A stretch of DNA of 6,561 bases. Origin: an uncultured Clostridia bacterium. GTDB taxonomy: Bacteria > Bacillota > Clostridia > TANB77 > CAG-508. The position numbers and the translations under genes were made by a program. The notes beneath the pieces are model-generated. The model worked only from the letters and a program-made list of their open reading frames with translations, searched no databases and was not told the origin of the DNA. Shown piece after piece: positions 1-4,536 of the stretch (within the stretch, counting starts at the first letter, position 1; each line of letters begins with the position of its first letter). Where the stretch lies: contig CARBKU010000072.1 of the NCBI GenBank assembly GCA_948946035.1, positions 1-6,561 of the forward strand, written 5' to 3'.

Positions 1-682
1 GTATGTAACTATCTTGATCTACATCAAAAGTATTATATCCTGTCATAAAAGCATCAGAAATATTTATAAACATTACATCATGTAATAATGATAGTCTCCT
101 TAAAGTTTCTTCAGATATATTACTCATTCCATCTATATCAGTTACTATAAAAATAATCATTCGTCTTTTAATAAATTTAAGAACATACTTAATTAGATTT
201 TCTAAGTTATTTTCCTTTTGTATTTCTTTTTCATAAGAATTCAAAATTTTTTCTATATTATAAAGACCTGTTTTAAATGGAAACATCTTTACGTTATTTT
301 CTCCATTATAAATTGCACCAATAGAATCTCCATGTTTATCTACTAAATATGCTATTGTTCCCATTGCCATTAATGCTACTTCTTTTTTTGACTCTAATTC
401 TTTTGTATCTGCTAACATCTTTTTTCCAGAGTCCATAATAAATAATATATTATGCTTTTTTTCTGCTATATATTGTTTTATTAAAATCTTATTAGATCTT
501 GCTGATGCTTTCCAATCAATATCTTTTACATTGTCACCTATAACATATTCTCTTAAATCTTCAAAATTCATACTTTTCCCTTTATAAATTGAATTGTATG
601 AACCTTCTAAAATATTTGAGGTCTTTTTCTTTGTATATATAGAAAGATTAGCTTTAATTTTTGTAATATATTTCATATTCAT
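1..682 (-). CDS. DUF58 family protein (vWA-like), C-terminus outside the window
   Basis: 227 residues are visible before the gene runs off the left edge. The DUF58 signature is clear at residues 34-62: KGKSMNFEDLREY, then GD at 49-50 and DIDWKASARS at 54-63. A vWA-like strand follows (NILFIMDSGKKM, 78-89), and a second hydrophobic strand ends in an acidic turn (IIFIVTDIDG, 176-185). There is no N-terminal membrane hairpin, so this is the short soluble type. The vWA metal site looks degenerate: D84-S-G-K replaces the classical DxSxS. The start is ATG at 682, with AGGAGA at 691-696 and an 8-nt spacer; an in-frame ATG at 676 is less well placed. It lies 22 bp downstream of the MoxR-type ATPase stop and is surely in the same operon. 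DUF58 proteins are usual partners of MoxR ATPases; their exact role here is unknown. Family assignment is firm, function is inferred. Confidence 0.9.
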   Translation of the reverse strand, partial: MNMKYITKIKANLSIYTKKKTSNILEGSYNSIYKGKSMNFEDLREYVIGDNVKDIDWKASARSNKILIKQYIAEKKHNILFIMDSGKKMLADTKELESKKEVALMAMGTIAYLVDKHGDSIGAIYNGENNVKMFPFKTGLYNIEKILNSYEKEIQKENNLENLIKYVLKFIKRRMIIFIVTDIDGMSNISEETLRRLSLLHDVMFINISDAFMTGYNTFDVDQDSYI

Positions 683-704
683 ACTAATTTTCTCCTAACA
701 CAAA

Positions 705-1691
705 TTATGGTGCTTTTATTGAAGCAATTATTGCATCTATTATTGATTCAACTTTTACCTCATCAGCAATTGCTTCAAAGCTTAAAGAAATTCTATGTCT
801 CAATATTCCATAACTTAATGCCTTTATATCATCTGGCGTTACATAAGTTCTTCCATTTATTAATGCAAGTGCTTTTCCTGCTTCCATAAATGATATAGAT
901 GCTCTTGTACTTGCTCCATTTGTTACATATTTTGCAAGTTCTGGACTTATTACTTTTCCAGCATTTCTTGTTGCATACACTATACTTATTATATATTTTT
1001 TTACAGCTGTATCTATATATACTTTTTTGCTAAGTTCTTGCAAATATTTTATATCTTTTATGCTTGCTACTTTTTTTCCTTTATCAAATACGTTATTTTC
1101 AATTCTATTAAGTACCTCAAGTTCTTCTTGTGCAGTAGGATAATTTAATGTTTCCTTAATTATAAATCTATCTTGTTGTGCCTCTGATAAAAGATATGTA
1201 CCTTCTTGCTCAATTGGATTTTGAGTTGCTATTACTATAAATATGTCTGGAAGTTTATATCTTTCTCCTCCTATACTTACTTGCTTTTCTTGCATTGCTT
1301 CTAACATTGCGCTTTGAGTTTTAGAACTAGATCTGTTTATTTCATCTAAAAGTACAAAGTTTGCATTTACTGGCCCAATTTTTGTTTCAAATTCTGCTGT
1401 TTTAGCATTATAAGTTTGAGTTCCAATAATATCACTTGGTAATAAATCTGGTGTACATTGTATTCTTGAAAATCCTCCTCCACAGCTTTCTGTTAAGACT
1501 TTTGCTGCTGTTGTTTTTGCTAGTCCTGGCACTGATTCAACTAATATATGCCCATTTGCAATTAACGATATTAGTAAAGAATTTTGTAAATTTTTTTGCC
1601 CTACAATTCTTGAAGTGTAATAATTTGTAATAGCTTTTATTATTTCATCACTTTTTTGCATTTCTTCCATTGAAATATTATTGTTTTCCAT
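705..1691 (-). CDS. MoxR-family AAA+ ATPase
   Basis: 328 aa, full length for the family. Visible AAA+ motifs are Walker A (ESVPGLAKTT, residues 52-61, catalytic K59), Walker B (FVLLDEINR, 112-120, D116/E117), sensor 1 (ATQNP, N158), the arginine-finger region (SEAQQDRF, R175) and sensor 2 (GASTRAS, R263). The C-terminal lid carries VTPDDIKA (284-291) and LRHRI (297-301), typical of MoxR. MoxR proteins act as cytosolic chaperone-like ATPases that help mature or insert metal cofactors into partner complexes, commonly with vWA or DUF58 proteins. The next gene is DUF58, with a 22-bp gap, so the two form an operon with this gene first. The ATG at 1691 is preceded by AAGGGGA (1698-1704) with a 6-nt spacer. 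The first Walker A glycine is Ser53, which is tolerated in this family. The client is unknown. Confidence 0.95.
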   Translation of the reverse strand: MENNNISMEEMQKSDEIIKAITNYYTSRIVGQKNLQNSLLISLIANGHILVESVPGLAKTTAAKVLTESCGGGFSRIQCTPDLLPSDIIGTQTYNAKTAEFETKIGPVNANFVLLDEINRSSSKTQSAMLEAMQEKQVSIGGERYKLPDIFIVIATQNPIEQEGTYLLSEAQQDRFIIKETLNYPTAQEELEVLNRIENNVFDKGKKVASIKDIKYLQELSKKVYIDTAVKKYIISIVYATRNAGKVISPELAKYVTNGASTRASISFMEAGKALALINGRTYVTPDDIKALSYGILRHRISLSFEAIADEVKVESIIDAIIASIKAP

Positions 1692-1732
1692 CTTTTTTCC
1701 CCTTTTATATCTGTAGTATTTTTTATAAATAT

Positions 1733-1761
1733 TTTATATCATAAAACCTATAAATATTAAA
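1733..1761 (-). promoter_or_regulatory. Probable sigma-A promoter of the moxR-DUF58 operon
   Basis: On the minus strand an extended -10 (TGA then TATAAA, with TATAAA at 1733-1738) sits about 42 nt upstream of the moxR start. A weak -35 candidate TTTAAT (1756-1761) lies 17 bp further upstream. The -35 is poor, so the extended TG and the A-rich tandem repeat just upstream may compensate. This is a motif reading only, in a very AT-rich region. Confidence 0.4.
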
Positions 1762-1770
1762 CAACTATTA

Positions 1771-1798
1771 TATTACATTTTTATTACATTTTGTAATA
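1771..1798. promoter_or_regulatory. Tandem 11-bp repeat and 17-bp dyad upstream of moxR
   Basis: TATTACATTTT occurs twice head-to-tail (1771-1781 and 1782-1792). The second copy continues into a dyad, TATTACA-TTT-TGTAATA (1782-1798). The 11-bp phase is about one helical turn, and the block lies 10 bp upstream of the candidate -35. It could be a repressor or activator site, or an A-tract UP element. The dyad resembles the TACA-N2-TGTA operators of BlaI/CopY-type repressors, but the spacer here is 3 nt, so I do not assign a regulator. Confidence 0.4.
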
Positions 1799-1924
1799 TT
1801 GCCATTTTGGACAGAGAATTTTGGAAATATTAATATATTTTAAATAGCGCGAGAAGGTTTATAATTCTATTTTTTAGAACGACTCCAGGGTAATAGTTCA
1901 AAAATTCTCTGTCTCCAATGGCAA
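1799..1924. repeat. 126-bp inverted-repeat element (element 1)
   Basis: The arms 1799-1832 and 1891-1924 are inverted copies matching at 29 of 34 positions, including uninterrupted TTGCCATT and ACAGAGAATTTT. The 58-bp interior holds most of a core sequence also found, in opposite orientation, in the larger element at 2813-3068; the core runs into the right arm. It lies between the ZIP stop (1947) and the moxR promoter. A transcript from ZIP would fold it into a long hairpin, but there is no clear T-run, so it is not a standard terminator. It could be a degenerate MITE, a core inserted into a hairpin, or a structured RNA remnant. I see no ORF in it. Confidence 0.75.
1844..1908 (+). repeat. 65-bp shared core, copy 1
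   Basis: This block begins ATAGCGCGAGAAGG and ends GTTCAAAAATTCT. It aligns without gaps to the reverse complement of 2949-3013, with 55 of 65 bases identical. The GCGCGAG word stands out in such AT-rich DNA. A small stem, GAAC (1877-1880) with GTTC (1896-1899), corresponds to the AACGGTT/AACCGTT hairpin of copy 2. One pair (1882/1894) is A-T here and G-C in copy 2, a compensatory change, but two neighbouring pairs are broken. Confidence 0.8.
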
Positions 1925-1946
1925 AATGCTTTACCTTATTAATAAA

Positions 1947-2744
1947 TTAACCTAAAGCAACATCTAATATCATCATTAAAGCAAATCCAAATATTAAACC
2001 TAAAGTTGCTAAATTTTTATTTTCTTGTATTGACTCAGGCAATAACTCCCTTGCAGCTACTGCAATCATTGCACCTGCTGCAAAAGAAAGTAAAAATGGT
2101 AAAATACTTCTTATTGTTATAGCTAATATTACTCCAATAATTGCAGATATAGGTTCAACTAATGCTGATGCCTGCCCAAACATAAAACTTTTAAATCTTG
2201 AAAAACCTTCATTTCTTAATGGTAATGATACTGCTGCACCCTCTGGAAAGTTTTGAATACCTATACCAACAGCTAACATAATAGCACCTATTAAAGTCAT
2301 ACCTGGAACTTGACTTGCTATTCCACCAAAAGCAACTCCTACAGACATTCCTTCTGGTATATTATGAATTGTAATTGCTGATATTAAAAGTATACTTCTT
2401 TTTAAAGAGTCAGCATCTTTTAAACTCTTTTTGCTTTTTAATGCTTTATCTAAAAACTTATCAGAAAATAATACAAATAGTCCCCCAACAATAAATCCAA
2501 CTGCTGGTAATATCCATGCTATGTATCCAAGTTCATTTGATAAGTCAATTGAAGGAGCAAGCAAAGACCAAAAAGAAGCTGCTATCATTACACCTGCACT
2601 AAAGCCTAAAATTGTATTTAATATTTTTTTATTTACATTTTTAAAAAAACAAACCATAAGTGCACCCAATGCTGTTATTCCCCATGTAAATATTGTGGCA
2701 ATTAATGCTTGCATTACTGGGCTTAAATTTTCAAACCAACTCAA
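1947..2744 (-). CDS. ZIP-family divalent metal transporter (GufA/ZupT-like)
   Basis: 265 aa from the preferred start, with about eight hydrophobic segments. The two metal-site motifs of ZIP permeases are both present: HNIPEG (residues 127-132) and NFPEG (165-169), plus a downstream LVEP (195-198) and ARELLPE near 231-237. The loop before the first motif is Lys-rich rather than His-rich. ZIP proteins sit in the cytoplasmic membrane and import Zn2+ or related divalent ions; the exact ion cannot be read here. Start choice: the longest frame opens with GTG at 2753, but that GTG lies inside the AGGTGA ribosome binding site (2750-2755). TTG at 2744, 5 nt downstream of it, gives MSWFENLSPVMQALIATIF, which matches the usual GufA-type N-terminus. 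The stop is TAA. The gene stands alone, with inverted-repeat elements on both sides. Confidence 0.93.
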   Translation of the reverse strand: MSWFENLSPVMQALIATIFTWGITALGALMVCFFKNVNKKILNTILGFSAGVMIAASFWSLLAPSIDLSNELGYIAWILPAVGFIVGGLFVLFSDKFLDKALKSKKSLKDADSLKRSILLISAITIHNIPEGMSVGVAFGGIASQVPGMTLIGAIMLAVGIGIQNFPEGAAVSLPLRNEGFSRFKSFMFGQASALVEPISAIIGVILAITIRSILPFLLSFAAGAMIAVAARELLPESIQENKNLATLGLIFGFALMMILDVALG

Positions 2745-2803
2745 TCTTATCACCTCACATTACATAATATGCTTAACATAATGTAATGTTGCAAGATTGA
2801 GTT
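2738..2803 (-). promoter_or_regulatory. Nested inverted repeat over the ZIP leader, RBS and start codon
   Basis: An outer perfect 11-bp inverted repeat (2738-2748 with 2793-2803, AACTCAATCTT/AAGATTGAGTT) encloses an inner perfect 9-bp one (2757-2765 with 2781-2789, ACATTACAT/ATGTAATGT). In a ZIP transcript that starts upstream of 2803, the start codon (2742-2744) would lie inside the outer stem and the ribosome binding site in the internal loop, hiding both from ribosomes. Alternatively the inner dyad is a protein operator. A TTGCAA -35 (2789-2794) and a TATTAT -10 (2764-2769, 19-bp spacer) overlap it, but this promoter is weak and would start too late for the outer stem to form. Read on the plus strand, the outer stem is followed by a T-run (2802-2809), like a terminator. 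Confidence 0.45.
2750..2755 (-). promoter_or_regulatory. Ribosome binding site that fixes the ZIP start at TTG 2744
   Basis: AGGTGA on the minus strand with a 5-nt spacer to TTG. The upstream GTG candidate is part of this Shine-Dalgarno sequence and has no good site of its own. The site lies in the internal loop of the nested inverted repeat at 2738-2803. Confidence 0.7.
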
Positions 2804-2812
2804 TTTTTATAC

Positions 2813-3068
2813 AGTAATAGCTTAAAACATTTAGAACATTTTTTATTATTATTAAAAATATCTACTCGCTCCCAAAGGGTTATAATTATATATTTTTGCA
2901 CTTGCCCCATTCTAAAAATTCTAATAAAAAGTTTTAACAAACTTTTTAAGAATTTTTGAACGGTTACCCCGGAACCGTTTAAAAATATATAATTATAACC
3001 CTTCTCGCGCTATTGAAAGATTTAACTTTAAATAATAAAAAATGTTCTAAATATTTTAAGCTATTACT
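2813..3068. repeat. 256-bp fold-back element with four stems (element 2)
   Basis: Terminal arms 2813-2850 and 3031-3068 are inverted copies identical at 37 of 38 positions. Inside, 2875-2897 and 2981-3003 form a perfect 23-bp stem. Within that are two side hairpins: 2914-2922/2949-2957 stacked on 2926-2934/2939-2947 with a TAAC loop (18 bp), and AACGGTT/AACCGTT (2959-2965/2973-2979) with a C-rich loop. About two thirds of the element is base-paired. No clear target-site duplication flanks it and I see no ORF. It fills most of the 358 bp between the ZIP and GH144-like genes; the short remaining stretch 3069-3111 shows no other feature. Candidates are a MITE-like element, a core inserted into a hairpin, or a large structured RNA; the transcribed strand is unknown. 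Confidence 0.85.
2949..3013 (-). repeat. 65-bp shared core, copy 2
   Basis: The minus-strand reading begins ATAGCGCGAGAAGGG and ends GTTCAAAAATTCT, matching 1844-1908 at 55 of 65 positions without gaps. In this copy it supplies one arm of the 23-bp inner stem, the whole AACGGTT hairpin and one outer segment of the TAAC-capped hairpin. Similarity stops abruptly after ATTCT, where copy 1 enters its own right arm. Confidence 0.8.
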
Positions 3069-3111
3069 TGACTTTTTAGTGACCATTTATTAAATTTATT
3101 CTTTCCTTATT

Positions 3112-4350
3112 TTATTGTAATACCATTTTTGTATAATCTTTTATTTCTAATAACTCTAGTCCTTTTTTTACATATTTATTTCTCATAAAATATTTCCAAA
3201 TGTTTCCACACATAAAATTTTCAATCATAGCCATTGATGTTCCTTTATCAATACCAATACATTCTATAGAATACCATGGAACATCACCTTCTAAATTATA
3301 AGCATCTTTAAATCCATATTTACACCACAATTTTGGAAAATTGTTATAAAAATATTCCATAGCTTTAATACTTTCCTTTGGTGTAAACACAATTGAGCCA
3401 ATTGGACCACATGGTGGTATTGTACCATCATTTTCTTGTTCTATATTAGTATTACATGGCTTTGCACCAAATCCTCCACTATATCCATTTGGTCCAGAAC
3501 ATGCTGTTAATCCCCATGAATTTTCATTAAATGTTTTATATTTATTTTGGTTGTCTATACAATATTGCCTATTTGCTTTGGTAGCTCTTACAGAATTTTC
3601 AAACCAATCTATTCCATTATTATCTATTTTGTTTCTAAAATCAAGCCATACATGCGAAAATTGATATGTAAAAAGTGTTCCACAATATGTATATACAATA
3701 TCTTTAATTTCTTTATAGTCGCCTTTTTCTTTTTTTATGTCATTATACATTGACTTATCTATTGCAAATGATGGAGATGCAACACCTAAAACATATACCA
3801 TTAATTGTTCTGCATACATATCCCATTTTCCCCAGAATTCTTTCTCTGGAGAATATCCCATATAAAATTGATTTGTTTCAGGATTTCTATACCATTGCCA
3901 ATTAATATTTTTATATAGCTTTTCTGCCTTTTCTTTAATTTCTCCTCCAAAAAATTCTCCACATGTAATTGCTCCACATATAAATATGGCAGTGTCAATT
4001 ATTGATATTTCACAATTCCATTCTCTTTTTCCTGTTTTAATATTTACAAAGTGATAAAAAAATCCATTTTTTCCTTCTACATTATTTATAAATGTATCTA
4101 GTGTTCTATTTGCTCTATCATACGCTTTTTCAAACTTTATCCATTTATGCTCTACTCCTATTACTAATGCTGCTAATCCATATCCTACTGATGCAATGCT
4201 TGCAACTTCATTTGCTAGAATTGTTTTGTCTTTTATTAGCCCATATCCTTTACTATTTTTGTCTGTATTTGCCTCTTTTATAAAAAAATTATAACTTGCT
4301 TTTAGTTCTTTTAGTAATAACTTCTTACCATACATTTTAAAAGACCTCAT
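3112..4350 (-). CDS. Glycoamylase-like / GH144-type protein, probable beta-1,2-glucanase
   Basis: 412 aa. The whole length reads as the glycoamylase-like (PF10091) alpha-barrel family. Characteristic blocks are GFFYHFVN (96-103), CEISIIDTAIFICGA (113-127), KWDMYAEQLM (175-184), FTYQFSHVWLDFR (227-239), ENSVRATKANRQYCIDN (251-267), NSWGLTACSGPNGY (277-290), GSIVFTPKESI (318-328), IGIDKG (365-370) and MIENFMCGNIWKYFM (375-389). Conserved acids E114, D119 and E181 are catalytic candidates, but I cannot assign roles. Characterised relatives include GH144 endo-beta-1,2-glucanases; the same fold also occurs in cyclic beta-1,2-glucan synthases. There is no signal peptide, so it is probably cytoplasmic. 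Start: ATG 4350 with AGAGGTG at 4357-4363; the GTG at 4359 lies inside that site. It is divergent from a GH3 beta-glucosidase. Family is firm; substrate is inferred. Confidence 0.87.
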   Translation of the reverse strand: MRSFKMYGKKLLLKELKASYNFFIKEANTDKNSKGYGLIKDKTILANEVASIASVGYGLAALVIGVEHKWIKFEKAYDRANRTLDTFINNVEGKNGFFYHFVNIKTGKREWNCEISIIDTAIFICGAITCGEFFGGEIKEKAEKLYKNINWQWYRNPETNQFYMGYSPEKEFWGKWDMYAEQLMVYVLGVASPSFAIDKSMYNDIKKEKGDYKEIKDIVYTYCGTLFTYQFSHVWLDFRNKIDNNGIDWFENSVRATKANRQYCIDNQNKYKTFNENSWGLTACSGPNGYSGGFGAKPCNTNIEQENDGTIPPCGPIGSIVFTPKESIKAMEYFYNNFPKLWCKYGFKDAYNLEGDVPWYSIECIGIDKGTSMAMIENFMCGNIWKYFMRNKYVKKGLELLEIKDYTKMVLQ

Positions 4351-4356
4351 AAAATA

Positions 4357-4363
4357 CACCTCT
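4357..4363 (-). promoter_or_regulatory. Ribosome binding site that fixes the GH144-like start at ATG 4350
   Basis: AGAGGTG on the minus strand, 6 nt before ATG 4350. The longer frame's GTG (4357-4359) is part of this site. The predicted transcript begins near 4363, which leaves no room for a ribosome binding site upstream of that GTG. Confidence 0.7.
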
Positions 4364-4369
4364 ATTTAA

Positions 4370-4398
4370 ATTATATTAGGTTATAATACTAATTTCAA
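4370..4398 (-). promoter_or_regulatory. Sigma-A promoter of the GH144-like gene
   Basis: TTGAAA (4393-4398) and a perfect TATAAT (4370-4375) are separated by exactly 17 bp on the minus strand. Transcription should start near 4363, giving a leader of only about 13 nt that consists of little more than the ribosome binding site. I see no dyad operator or CcpA cre site overlapping it. Confidence 0.75.
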
Positions 4399-4467
4399 TG
4401 GAAAATTTTTCAGCATGTAAAAGAATGTTAACTCTATGGATGGAGGAAAAAATCATCACAATTAAAA

Positions 4468-4498
4468 TTTACATATTTTTTTAATTTCAGTTTATACT
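4468..4498 (+). promoter_or_regulatory. Candidate promoter of the GH3 gene
   Basis: TTTACA (4468-4473) and TATACT (4493-4498) have a 19-bp spacer, slightly long. An alternative -10, TACAAT at 4504-4509, lies 17 bp after a weak TTAATT (4481-4486). Either would start transcription 20-35 nt before the GH3 start codon. The AT-rich context makes the exact choice uncertain. Confidence 0.4.
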
Positions 4499-4536
4499 AT
4501 AGTTACAATATAAAACATTTTAACTAGGAGATTTTC

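Noticed and set aside
707..889. Open frame on the plus strand rich in Leu, opposite moxR.
   Set aside because: Antisense shadow of a well-supported gene, with low-complexity composition and no ribosome binding site.
1809..1917. tRNA-like ends in element 1: GGACAGAG near the left arm pairs with CTCTGTCT followed by CCA.
   Set aside because: Pairing runs well beyond the 7-bp acceptor stem, the total is 109 nt, and no anticodon arm or proper T-arm can be formed.
2431..2781. 116-codon plus-strand open frame opposite the ZIP gene.
   Set aside because: Antisense shadow of the ZIP coding sequence; the product resembles nothing and has no convincing start signal.
2738..2809. Plus-strand intrinsic terminator: 11-bp stem followed by a T-run.
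   Set aside because: No plus-strand gene lies upstream for it to end, the stem is AT-rich with a 44-nt interior, and the minus-strand leader reading is more relevant; kept only as an alternative.
2813..3068. CRISPR array or IS element with a transposase.
   Set aside because: There are no direct repeats with regular spacers and no ORF; only inverted repeats are present and no flanking target duplication is evident.
4414..4430. Possible CcpA cre site (TGTAAAAGAATGTTA) between the divergent sugar genes.
   Set aside because: It lacks the central CG and the symmetric right half of the cre consensus.
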